DNA of 64,000 nt from assembly GCF_001553035.1 (NCBI RefSeq), contig NZ_KQ959965.1, forward strand, positions 1 to 64,000, given 5' to 3'. The notes under the pieces were generated by a model. That model did not search any database, had not been told where the DNA came from, and worked only from the letters and a program-made list of their open reading frames with translations. Made by a program: the position numbers and the translations under genes. Every line of letters begins with the position of its first letter. The stretch's first letter is position 1. This DNA is from Gemella haemolysans. Its GTDB lineage: Bacteria > Bacillota > Bacilli > Staphylococcales > Gemellaceae. Below, one piece after another: positions 8,451 through 16,501 of the stretch.

Positions 8451-9539
8451 ATGGCAAATATTGTTGAATTTAAAAATGTATCAATGTCTTTTGGTAATAC
8501 ACATGTATTAAAGAATATTGATTTAGAAATAGAAAAAGGAAAATTCTATACATTACTAGGACCAAGTGGATGTGGTAAAAGTACAATTTTAAAATTAATT
8601 GGTGGATTTTTAAGTCCAACATCAGGTGATGTACTACTTGATGACAAAGTGGTTAATGATCTACCTGCGAATAAGAGACATGTAAATACTGTGTTCCAGG
8701 ATTATGCATTATTCCCACACATGAATGTATTTGAAAATGTTGCTTTTGGATTAAAAATTAAAAATGAAAAGAAAGAAGTAATTAATAAGAAAGTAAAAAA
8801 AGCTCTTAAACAAGTTAATTTAGCTGGTTTTGAAAATCGTGATATAAGCGAGATGAGTGGTGGACAAAAACAACGTGTTGCTATAGCTCGTGCAATTGTT
8901 AATGAACCTGAAATTATCCTGTTAGATGAATCACTATCAGCACTTGATTTAAAACTTCGTCAAGAGATGCAATATGAACTTCGTGAACTGCAACAACAAA
9001 CAGGTATTACGTTTATCTATGTAACTCACGACCAAGAGGAAGCTCTAGCGATGAGTGACTATATCTTCGTAATGAATCATGGGAAAATTGAACAAAGTGG
9101 TACGCCTACTGATATTTATGATGAGCCGGTAAACCGTTTTGTTGCTGATTTCATTGGTGAATCTAATATTGTTAATGCTGTTATGTTAGATGATTATTTA
9201 GTTGAAATCTACGGTAAACAATATGAATGCGTGGATGCTGGTTTAGATAAAAATAAACGAGTAGAAGTAGTTATTCGTCCAGAGGACTTAGAGATTACAA
9301 GTGCTGATAAAGGTAAAATCAGTGTAGTAGTAGATACTCAGCTGTTTAGAGGAGTTCACTATGAAATCTGTTGTTTAGATGATCAATACAATGAATGGAT
9401 TGTTCATTCGACGAAACAAGCAAAACCAGGAGCAGCTGTAAGTTTAAACTTTGATCCTGAAGCAATACATATCATGGTGCCTGGAGAAACTGAAGAAGAA
9501 TTTGATGCTCGTCTTGAATCATATGAAGAGGAGGAATAA
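8451..9539 (+). CDS. potA: Spermidine/putrescine ABC transporter ATPase
   Basis: ATP-binding subunit of the polyamine importer, 362 residues. Seen: Walker [10 protein letters not shown] (about residues 38-46), Q-loop [13 protein letters not shown], signature [14 protein letters not shown], Walker [13 protein letters not shown], and a C-terminal TOBE regulatory domain after about residue 235. The gene order regulator-potA-potB-potC-potD fixes the substrate class. Start ATG follows AAGGAG. Confidence 0.95.
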   Translation: MANIVEFKNVSMSFGNTHVLKNIDLEIEKGKFYTLLGPSGCGKSTILKLIGGFLSPTSGDVLLDDKVVNDLPANKRHVNTVFQDYALFPHMNVFENVAFGLKIKNEKKEVINKKVKKALKQVNLAGFENRDISEMSGGQKQRVAIARAIVNEPEIILLDESLSALDLKLRQEMQYELRELQQQTGITFIYVTHDQEEALAMSDYIFVMNHGKIEQSGTPTDIYDEPVNRFVADFIGESNIVNAVMLDDYLVEIYGKQYECVDAGLDKNKRVEVVIRPEDLEITSADKGKISVVVDTQLFRGVHYEICCLDDQYNEWIVHSTKQAKPGAAVSLNFDPEAIHIMVPGETEEEFDARLESYEEEE

Positions 9540-9542
9540 AGA

Positions 9543-10361
9543 ATGTTCAATAAAAAAACACGCTCATTTTTTATGATTCCGTATATAATGTGGATGTTGC
9601 TTTTTGTAGTATTTCCAATATTACTAATAGTTTATTATTCTTTTAGAGATATAGATGGTAATTTTACACTTGAAAATTATAAGATATTTTTTAGTAGTAC
9701 TTATGTATTAATGACACTTTATAGTTTTTGGTATGCATTTTTAATTACACTTATATGTTTAGTGATTAGTTATCCATTAGCATTTGCTATTAATAAAAGT
9801 AAGTATAAAGAACTGTTGCTTCTATTAATTATTTTACCAACATGGATTAATATCTTATTAAAAACTTATGCGTTTTTAGGATTATTTGGTGAATATGGAA
9901 CAATTAATAGTTTCTTAGAGTATATTGGTATAGGTTCTCAAAGTTTACTATTTAATTCATTTAGTTTTATTTTTGTATCAAGTTACATATTCTTACCATT
10001 TATGTTATTACCTATTTATAACTCGGTTTCTGGTATGAATAAAAACTTAATTGAAGCATCATATGATTTAGGTGCTGACTTTAAAACTACGTTCTTAAAA
10101 ATTATTTTACCATTAAGTATTAATGGTGTTAAAACTGGTATTCAGGTAACATTTATTCCAGCTCTATCATTATTCATGATTACACGACTTGTTGCTGGAA
10201 ACAAAATTATCAACTTAGGTACAGCTATTGAAGAGCATTTCTTAGTTACTCAAAACTGGGGAATTGGTTCAACAATCGCAGTATTCTTAATAGTAGTAAT
10301 GGGAATCATAATGGTTCTTACAAATACTAAAGATAAAACTAATTTTGGAGGTAGAAAATAA
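9543..10361 (+). CDS. potB: Spermidine/putrescine ABC transporter permease PotB
   Basis: First membrane subunit of the polyamine importer, 272 residues with six predicted spans. The EAA-type cytoplasmic loop LIEASYDLGADFKTTFLKIILP, where the ATPase docks, lies near residues 170-190. The gene starts 3 bases after potA with ribosome site GAGGAGG, and its stop overlaps the potC start by 1 base. Confidence 0.93.
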   Translation: MFNKKTRSFFMIPYIMWMLLFVVFPILLIVYYSFRDIDGNFTLENYKIFFSSTYVLMTLYSFWYAFLITLICLVISYPLAFAINKSKYKELLLLLIILPTWINILLKTYAFLGLFGEYGTINSFLEYIGIGSQSLLFNSFSFIFVSSYIFLPFMLLPIYNSVSGMNKNLIEASYDLGADFKTTFLKIILPLSINGVKTGIQVTFIPALSLFMITRLVAGNKIINLGTAIEEHFLVTQNWGIGSTIAVFLIVVMGIIMVLTNTKDKTNFGGRK

Positions 10362-11161
10362 TGAAATTAACTTCAAAAATATATTTAGGGGTTATCTTTG
10401 CAATATTATATATACCTCTAATATACTTAGCATACTACTCGTTTAACTCAGGTAAGACAATGATTGATTTCGAAGGTTTTTCTTGGAAACATTATGTAGA
10501 TTTATTTGAAAATACGCGTATGATGGTTATTGTAATTAATACGATAGTAGTTGCACTACTTTGCGGATTATTTTCTGCTATTTTTGGAACACTAGGAGCA
10601 TTAGGAATATATTCTTTAAAATCTAATAAACAAAAGAATTCTTTCTTAGTAGGGAATAATATTCTTATTGTAAGTCCTGACGTTATTATAGGATGTTCAT
10701 TCTTATTAATGTTTACTTTCATTTCTAAGTACACAGGATTAGATACTATTCAAGGTTTTTGGTCTGTATTATTATCACATATTGCATTTAGTATTCCGAT
10801 AGTTGTATTAATGGTATTACCTAAACTATACGAGATGCCAAGAAGTATGGTTGATGCAGCAATAGACTTAGGAGCGACTTATCCTCAAGTATTAAGTAAG
10901 ATTGTAATTCCTTATATTACACCAGGGATTTGGGCAGGATTCTTTATGGGATTAACTTATTCGTTAGATGATTTCGCAGTGACGTTCTTTGTTACAGGTA
11001 ATGGATTCCAAACACTTTCTGTTGAAATTTACTCAATGGCACGACAAGGAATTAACTTACAGATTAATGCTTTATCTACAGTTTTAACTATCTTTGTTGT
11101 TGTAGCGGTATTAATTTATTATGTAATCAATACTAGTAAATTAAAAAGGGAGGTAAGATAA
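10361..11161 (+). CDS. potC: Spermidine/putrescine ABC transporter permease PotC
   Basis: Second membrane subunit, 266 residues, six predicted spans. The EAA loop MVDAAIDLGATYPQVLSKIV and the conserved YSLDDFAVTFFVTG segment after it are typical of PotC. It overlaps potB by 1 base and ends just before potD, so the four transport genes are one translationally coupled unit. Ribosome site GGAGG lies within potB. Confidence 0.93.
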   Translation: MKLTSKIYLGVIFAILYIPLIYLAYYSFNSGKTMIDFEGFSWKHYVDLFENTRMMVIVINTIVVALLCGLFSAIFGTLGALGIYSLKSNKQKNSFLVGNNILIVSPDVIIGCSFLLMFTFISKYTGLDTIQGFWSVLLSHIAFSIPIVVLMVLPKLYEMPRSMVDAAIDLGATYPQVLSKIVIPYITPGIWAGFFMGLTYSLDDFAVTFFVTGNGFQTLSVEIYSMARQGINLQINALSTVLTIFVVVAVLIYYVINTSKLKREVR

Positions 11162-11162
11162 T

Positions 11163-12242
11163 ATGAAAAAATTACTTATTTCAGCAATTTCAATATTAGT
11201 TATCTGTTTAGGATTATTATATAGTCGTAATTTTATAAATAGTTCAAATAGTGGTGATAAACAAACTTTAACAATTTTCAACTGGGGAGAATATATTGAT
11301 CCGGATTTAATTAAAAAGTTTGAAGAAGAAACTGGGATTTCAGTAGTATATGAAACATTTGATTCTAATGAGGCTATGCTTACAAAAATTCAAGCAGGAT
11401 CTACACCTTATGATATAGTAATTCCATCTGATTATATGATTAAAAAGATGAAAAAGCTAAATCTACTAAAAAAATTAGATCACAGTAAAATTGAAGGATT
11501 TGATAATATTGAAGAACAATTTAGAGATAAAAGTTTTGATCCAAAGAATGAATATTCAATTCCTTATTTCTGGGGAACTCTAGGAATACTTTATGATAAA
11601 ACTAAAGTTCCAGAAGACCTTAAATTCGAAAAATGGAATGACCTTTGGGATGCACGTTTAGAAAATAATATTTTATTAATTGATGGTGCACGTGAAATGA
11701 TGGGAATTGCTCTTCAATCAGAAGGGAATTCAGTAAATGATACTAATGAAGTAGATTTAAATTTAGCAGAAAGGAAATTAGAGTTACTTCATCCTAATAT
11801 TAAAGCAATTAATTCTGATGAGAAGAAAATGCTTATGATTAATAATGAAGCATGGGTATCAGTAGTATTCTCAGGGGATGCAAAATCAATTATGGAAGAA
11901 AATGAAAATATGGTTTATGCATTACCTAAAGAAGGAACTAACCTATGGTTTGACAATATAGTAATTCCAAAAACTTCTAAAAATGAAGAGGCTGCATATA
12001 AATTTATTAACTTTATGTTAAAACCAGAAAATGCAGCAAAAAACTCTGAATTTATCGGCTATGCAACTCCTAACGCTAAAGCTAAAGAATTGTTATCAGA
12101 AGAAACTACAAGTGATGAACAATTTTATCCAGATTTGGAAAGTTTTGGAAATAGAGCTGAAGTGTACGAAGATTTAGATCCAAAAATGCTTCAATTCTAT
12201 AACGATCTATTCTTGAAATTCAAAATTAACAATAGAAAATAA
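11163..12242 (+). CDS. potD: Spermidine/putrescine-binding protein PotD
   Basis: Extracellular polyamine receptor, 359 residues. The mature start LTIFNWGEYIDPDLIKKFE is the family hallmark, and WGTLGILYDKTKVP and FINFMLKPENAAKNSEFIGYA also match. Odd point: the N-terminal hydrophobic segment has no good lipobox. Cys16 sits in LVICLG, with Ile rather than Gly, Ala or Ser before it, so it may be anchored by an uncleaved segment instead of lipid. It is the last gene of the operon and is followed by a hairpin. Confidence 0.93.
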   Translation: MKKLLISAISILVICLGLLYSRNFINSSNSGDKQTLTIFNWGEYIDPDLIKKFEEETGISVVYETFDSNEAMLTKIQAGSTPYDIVIPSDYMIKKMKKLNLLKKLDHSKIEGFDNIEEQFRDKSFDPKNEYSIPYFWGTLGILYDKTKVPEDLKFEKWNDLWDARLENNILLIDGAREMMGIALQSEGNSVNDTNEVDLNLAERKLELLHPNIKAINSDEKKMLMINNEAWVSVVFSGDAKSIMEENENMVYALPKEGTNLWFDNIVIPKTSKNEEAAYKFINFMLKPENAAKNSEFIGYATPNAKAKELLSEETTSDEQFYPDLESFGNRAEVYEDLDPKMLQFYNDLFLKFKINNRK

Positions 12243-12244
12243 AA

Positions 12245-12280
12245 TTAAGAGAGATTATCGTTTTTGATAGTCTCTCTTAA
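12245..12280. terminator. Terminator between potD and the convergent FxLYD gene
   Basis: A 15-base near-perfect stem (TTAAGAGAGATTATC / GATAGTCTCTCTTAA) around a GTTTTT loop. The T-rich side is clearer on the minus strand (TTTTATTTT), so it may serve both converging genes. Confidence 0.8.
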
Positions 12281-12305
12281 TAATTTAAAATTTATGTGAA
12301 TACTC

Positions 12306-12752
12306 TTAAAAGCCGCTTACTTTTAATTCTTCAGTTTTGAATGTAACATTTTTTTCTGAACCAATATACATAGCTTTAAATTTCCATGTTGAATTTGGTT
12401 TTAAATCGTTAACATTAGCTAGTGCATCACCAACTTTGTTACCATTAGCATCATACGCAGGAATAGTAATTTGAACATATGATTTCTCTTTATCAGTATT
12501 GTTCTTTAATACTCCTGTAACATAGCTAGAAAATGAATCTTTTTCAATATTAATTTCAGAAACTTCATATTTCGCTTTCTGTGTTTCTTGAGTAGAATTT
12601 TTAACTTCTACATCTTTTTTCTTGTTATCAGTTGTTTGCTGAATAATTAATATAAGTACAATTGCAGCTAAAACTATAAACCAAACTCTTTTATAGATAG
12701 GTTTTTTTTGAATATATACATTTCCATCTTGATCTGTAATTTTTTTTGACAT
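12306..12752 (-). CDS. Membrane-anchored FxLYD-domain protein
   Basis: 148-residue protein: a short cytoplasmic start, one membrane span (VWFIVLAAIVLILIIQQ, about residues 24-42), then an extracellular beta-sandwich with VTGVLKNNTDKEKSYVQITI, DANGNKVGDA and a C-terminal LKVSGF. The pattern matches the FxLYD family, common in small cell-surface proteins of Firmicutes; function is not known. Start ATG after AGGAGGAG. Its promoter spacer consists of TA repeats, suggesting variable expression. Confidence 0.75.
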   Translation of the reverse strand: MSKKITDQDGNVYIQKKPIYKRVWFIVLAAIVLILIIQQTTDNKKKDVEVKNSTQETQKAKYEVSEINIEKDSFSSYVTGVLKNNTDKEKSYVQITIPAYDANGNKVGDALANVNDLKPNSTWKFKAMYIGSEKNVTFKTEELKVSGF

Positions 12753-12783
12753 AATAACTCCTCCTAAAAATTTTTATACTAAT

Positions 12784-12814
12784 ATTATATATATATATAT
12801 ATATATATAGTCAA
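12784..12814 (-). promoter_or_regulatory. Promoter with (TA)12 spacer for the FxLYD gene
   Basis: On the minus strand TTGACT (12809-12814) and TATAAT (12784-12789) are joined by a 19-base spacer made only of TA repeats. The full tract is 12 TA units (12786-12809) and supplies part of both hexamers. Gain or loss of one unit changes spacing by 2. A TATATA hexamer at 17-base spacing also exists, so the promoter may be active now. Confidence 0.65.
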
Positions 12815-12922
12815 GGGGAAATGCAATTATTCAATAATATTATAAGAAATTTATATAGCAGATATAAGATGCTTTTTACTGAATGGAAATTACAGTAAGG
12901 AGAGTTATTTTTTGGATAAGTT

Positions 12923-12952
12923 TTGACCATTGGTGTTTTGTTATTGTATAAT
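12923..12952 (+). promoter_or_regulatory. Promoter of small membrane protein gene
   Basis: TTGACC (12923-12928), 18-base spacer, TATAAT (12947-12952), ahead of the gene at 13003. It is divergent to the TA-repeat promoter. Confidence 0.7.
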
Positions 12953-13002
12953 AAAATTGAAATATAGTATAGCTAAGTGAAGTACAAAAGGGGTGCATTA
13001 CT

Positions 13003-13323
13003 ATGAAAGTAAGTACAGCAATTCTACTGATGTTACCATGTGAAATCTTAATTTTTTCGTCTATCCTTTTGCCTAGTGAATATATAGATTATGCAATAGC
13101 TTTTATGATGTTTTATATGGCGGGGGTATTCTTTATTATAGCCAAGTATATTCTAAGGGGGGATAATGCTCATTTAATTAGTGGTATCAGCATAAGTTAT
13201 GAAGAAGCGAAGTTACCAGAAAATATTAAAAAGTACGCAAAGGATAGTAAAAGAACTGGGAGAATTTTGCAAATAACTGGTGTTGGTTGCCTAGTAGTTG
13301 GATTGTATTTAATTTTATTTTAA
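13003..13323 (+). CDS. Small three-span membrane protein, DUF3784-like
   Basis: 106 residues with predicted spans at about 5-25, 30-50 and 88-106. The central soluble part contains RGDNAHLISGISISYEEAK and a basic KKYAKDSKRTGRIL stretch. This layout resembles the DUF3784 family, whose function is unknown, but I am not certain of the match. It starts at ATG after AAGGGGTGC, has its own promoter, and lies in a short accessory stretch next to a broken gene. Confidence 0.6.
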   Translation: MKVSTAILLMLPCEILIFSSILLPSEYIDYAIAFMMFYMAGVFFIIAKYILRGDNAHLISGISISYEEAKLPENIKKYAKDSKRTGRILQITGVGCLVVGLYLILF

Positions 13324-13394
13324 TTCATATAGATAAAACTAAATAAAGATTAATTAAAATACTATATAATGTTCATAGAAAAGGATTAATATAT

Positions 13395-13627
13395 ATGATA
13401 AATGATTTAAATAATAGTTTTAAAAGACTATTAAATAATTACTCAATTAATAAACTGGTTAGATTTAAGAAATTAAATAATAACGACGAGTTGGATAAAA
13501 AATATTTAATAAATGATGGCATAAGTTTTTAACTGTAGAAAAGTACAAAGGAAGATGGTATTTAACAGAAACCCCAGTTCAATTAAGATATCGATATAAT
13601 AAACTTAAAGATAAGTATGTGAATTAA
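13395..13627 (+). pseudogene. Frameshifted small gene
   Basis: A reading frame starts at ATG 13395 after a TATAAT (13365-13370) and AAGGA, codes 45 residues (starts MINDLNNSFKRLLNNYSI) and stops at 13532 just after a run of five T. Adding one T there would continue into a 31-codon tail (LTVEKYKGRWYLTETPVQL..., stop at 13625-13627), giving a protein of about 76 residues. It looks like a small gene broken by slippage in a homopolymer. Either a real pseudogene or a sequencing error. The family is not recognised. Confidence 0.5.
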
Positions 13628-13703
13628 GTGAGGAACTAGGAGTCATATTTTTATAAATTGTGATTCTATTGTTTCTCTTTTTTACTATAAGATATATCAA
13701 AAA

Positions 13704-13714
13704 TATGGTATAAT
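13704..13714 (+). promoter_or_regulatory. Extended -10 promoter of dnaX
   Basis: TATGGTATAAT: TG, one base, then TATAAT at 13709-13714, with no good -35. The same 11-mer recurs at three other promoters in this window. Confidence 0.7.
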
Positions 13715-13744
13715 TATTAAGTTAAAATAATTTAGGAGGTTTGT

Positions 13745-15454
13745 ATGTTTCAAGCATTATATAGGAAATATCGACCACAAACGTTTAATGATATAGTTGG
13801 TCAAAATCATATAGTTTCTGTGTTGAAAAATGCGATTGACAAAGATCAAATAAGTCACGCCTATTTATTTTATGGATCAAGAGGAACTGGTAAAACTTCT
13901 ATAGCGAAAATATTTGCTAATGAGGTTAATGGAAATGAAATATATCAAAAAGAAAATGTTGACATAATTGAGATAGATGCAGCTAGTAACAATGGTGTTG
14001 ACGAAGTTCGTGATATCAAAGAAGCTATTAAATTTCTACCAACTGAAGGTAAATATAAAGTCTATATCATAGACGAAGTACATATGCTAACAACTGCTGC
14101 GTTTAATGCATTATTAAAAACGCTAGAGGAACCACCAGCACATGTAATCTTTATACTTGCTACAACTGAAATTCATAAAATACCTGCAACAATTTTATCA
14201 AGATGTCAAAGATTTGAGTTTAAAAATTTATCTCAAGAACAGTTAATTGATAGATTAAAATACATTGCAAAAGAAGAAAATTTAGTTATTGAAGAAGCAG
14301 CAATAGAGAAAATTGCTACACTGGCTAAAGGTGGATTAAGAGATGCGATTAGTATTTTAGACCAAGTTTCTAATTATGCTGAAGAGATAACTTTGAATCA
14401 TATATTAGAAGTTACTTCATCTATAAGTGAAGATGATATACTAGAATTTTACAGAGGATTACTGCAAGGTGATGTTACAAAATCACTATTAAAATATAAT
14501 GAATTTGTAGCTCAAGCAAAAGATACTAAGTTACTACTTAATGATTTAATAAATGTAACTAGAGATATTGTAGTATATAAAAATTTAAAAGACACTAAAC
14601 ATACTGTTTATAATGTTGAAAAAATCTCAACAGAAATAGATGGTGTAGGTTTTGATTATTTCTATAAAATAATAGAGTACTTATCTCAAACAGAACAGCA
14701 CATTAGATTCTCAACTGAATATATGAGTTATATGCAAATTTGTATAGTAAAAATATGTTCTAAAGAAGAAGGTACTAATCAAAATAATTTGACTAACGAT
14801 AGTATAAAAGGTTCTGTGTCTAGTACAAGAAATATTGAGTTAGAAAATAGAGTAAAACTATTAGAAGACAAGCTATTTCAATTAAGAACAGAACTGAAAA
14901 ATATTACGGAATTATCTCAAACTAACAGTATCCAAACTAGTACAAATAGTAATATACTTCAAAATACTGGTATAGTTAATACACCAAAAGAAGAAATAAA
15001 AGAAGTAATAATAAAAGATAAAAATAAGATTATCAAACTTATACAGGATTCAAATCCTAATCTTACAAACTATGCATCTAATGTATTTATAAAAATAATT
15101 AATGAGAGTTTAAATACAAATAATCCAGAAGTAACTACAATGAGAGATTTATTTAAGTCGTGTAAACTTATAGCATCTTCTAAAGAAGGTGGTTTACTAG
15201 TTTTTAATGAAATGGATAATATGGTTAAAATGGCTCCGAATTCTAAATATAAAAAGTATTTAGAGAGTTTATTTAAGAGATTCATTGGTGTCGAGTATGA
15301 AATTTACACAATACAAGATCATCAATATGAAATACTAAAAGATGAATTAGACAATCCCGTACAAGAAGTACATGAAGAGAAAGAACAAGTTGAAGAAGAA
15401 AATTTAACAAAGATAGATGAATTATTTGGTGATATTATAATAGAAACTGAATAA
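13745..15454 (+). CDS. dnaX: DNA polymerase III subunit gamma/tau, lacking the zinc module
   Basis: Clamp-loader ATPase subunit of the replicative polymerase, 569 residues. Seen: FQALYRKYRPQTFNDIVGQ start, Walker A GSRGTGKT (44-51), IDEVHML Walker B, the LLKTLEEPPAHVIFILATTE segment and the SRCQRF arginine-finger motif. Odd: between residue 58 and the EIDAASNNGVDEVRD block, where relatives carry a zinc-binding loop with four cysteines, there are only about 15 residues and no cysteine. The C-terminal tau part (after about 360) is poorly conserved. Ribosome site TAGGAGG. The neighbours ybaB and recR are the standard partners. Confidence 0.95.
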   Translation: MFQALYRKYRPQTFNDIVGQNHIVSVLKNAIDKDQISHAYLFYGSRGTGKTSIAKIFANEVNGNEIYQKENVDIIEIDAASNNGVDEVRDIKEAIKFLPTEGKYKVYIIDEVHMLTTAAFNALLKTLEEPPAHVIFILATTEIHKIPATILSRCQRFEFKNLSQEQLIDRLKYIAKEENLVIEEAAIEKIATLAKGGLRDAISILDQVSNYAEEITLNHILEVTSSISEDDILEFYRGLLQGDVTKSLLKYNEFVAQAKDTKLLLNDLINVTRDIVVYKNLKDTKHTVYNVEKISTEIDGVGFDYFYKIIEYLSQTEQHIRFSTEYMSYMQICIVKICSKEEGTNQNNLTNDSIKGSVSSTRNIELENRVKLLEDKLFQLRTELKNITELSQTNSIQTSTNSNILQNTGIVNTPKEEIKEVIIKDKNKIIKLIQDSNPNLTNYASNVFIKIINESLNTNNPEVTTMRDLFKSCKLIASSKEGGLLVFNEMDNMVKMAPNSKYKKYLESLFKRFIGVEYEIYTIQDHQYEILKDELDNPVQEVHEEKEQVEEENLTKIDELFGDIIIETE

Positions 15455-15508
15455 AATGAAAATATTTATGTAATAAAAATGAAATAATTTGAAATGAATT
15501 GCAAATTA

Positions 15509-15537
15509 TTGACAAGTTGTAAAATTTTAAATAGAAT
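15509..15537 (+). promoter_or_regulatory. Promoter between dnaX and ybaB
   Basis: TTGACA (15509-15514), 17-base spacer, TAGAAT (15532-15537). Two further TATAAT hexamers follow at 15538 and 15543, but at poor spacing. It gives ybaB-recR a start independent of dnaX. Confidence 0.6.
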
Positions 15538-15569
15538 TATAATATAATTAGAACTTAGGAGGAAATATT

Positions 15570-15887
15570 ATGCGCGGAATGGGAAATATGCAACAAATGA
15601 TGAGAAAGATGCAAAAAATGCAGAAAGATATGCTAGAAGCCCAAGAAGGATTAAAAGACCAAACTGTTGAAGGAACTGTATCTGGTGGGATGGTTACTGC
15701 TATTGCTAATGGTGATGGTAAAATTTTAGATATTAAAATTAAAGAAGAAGTTGTTGATCCAGAAGATATCGAAATGCTTCAAGATTTAGTGTTAACAGCA
15801 GTAAATGATGCATTAGAAAAATCAACTAAACTAAAAGAAGAAACATTAGGTAAATTTACAAACGGATTAAGTATCCCAGGTCTATAA
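15570..15887 (+). CDS. YbaB/EbfC family nucleoid-associated protein
   Basis: 105-residue DNA-binding protein of the YbaB family. Seen: the Met- and Gln-rich helix [18 protein letters not shown], the [20 protein letters not shown] strand pair, and the helical C-terminal half with [18 protein letters not shown]. It forms dimers that bind DNA and is almost always found between dnaX and recR, as here. The stop is 1 base before the recR start. Ribosome site TTAGGAGG. Confidence 0.95.
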   Translation: MRGMGNMQQMMRKMQKMQKDMLEAQEGLKDQTVEGTVSGGMVTAIANGDGKILDIKIKEEVVDPEDIEMLQDLVLTAVNDALEKSTKLKEETLGKFTNGLSIPGL

Positions 15888-15888
15888 G

Positions 15889-16485
15889 ATGCAATATCCA
15901 AAACCAATTTTAGATTTAATAGAAAGTTATTCTCTATTACCAGGAATAGGGAAGAAGACAGCTGTAAGATTGGCTTTTCACACTCTAAAAATGAATGATA
16001 ATGATATCAAAAACTTTGCAGATAGTTTAGTAAGTCTTAAAGAAAAACTAACTAATTGTGAAGTATGTGGAAGACTTAGTGAAGAACACGTATGTGATAT
16101 TTGTTCAGATCCTGGTAGAGATAAGTCGACTATTTGCGTAGTTGCCAATGATAATGACTTAGTTGCTATGGAAAATATGCAACAATATAGGGGAGTGTAT
16201 CATGTGCTTGATGGATTAATTTCTCCGATGGATGGAATTGGCCCTTTAGATATCAACATAAAATCCCTTTTTGAACGAGCACAAGATGAAACAGTAAAAG
16301 AGATTATTCTTGCTACAAATTCATCTCCTGAAGGTGAGGGAACAGCAAGTTTTATTTCGAGATATTTAAAAAATACAGATATAAGAGTTACTAGAATAGC
16401 TCAAGGTATTTCTTTTGGTAGTGATATCGAATACGTGGATGAGGTTACTTTATCAAGAGCTATATCTGGTAGAATAGAATTATAA
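15889..16485 (+). CDS. recR: Recombination mediator RecR
   Basis: Works with RecO/RecF to load RecA at gaps, 198 residues. Seen: N-terminal helix-hairpin-helix (LLPGIGKKTAVRLAFH), the four-cysteine zinc finger (CEVCGRLSEEHVCDIC), and a Toprim domain with YHVLDGLISPMDGIGP and the C-terminal ARGISFG-like block, here AQGISFGSDIEYVDEVTLSRA. The zinc finger is intact, unlike that of DnaX upstream. Confidence 0.97.
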   Translation: MQYPKPILDLIESYSLLPGIGKKTAVRLAFHTLKMNDNDIKNFADSLVSLKEKLTNCEVCGRLSEEHVCDICSDPGRDKSTICVVANDNDLVAMENMQQYRGVYHVLDGLISPMDGIGPLDINIKSLFERAQDETVKEIILATNSSPEGEGTASFISRYLKNTDIRVTRIAQGISFGSDIEYVDEVTLSRAISGRIEL

Positions 16486-16501
16486 TTTAGGAGGACATTT
16501 T

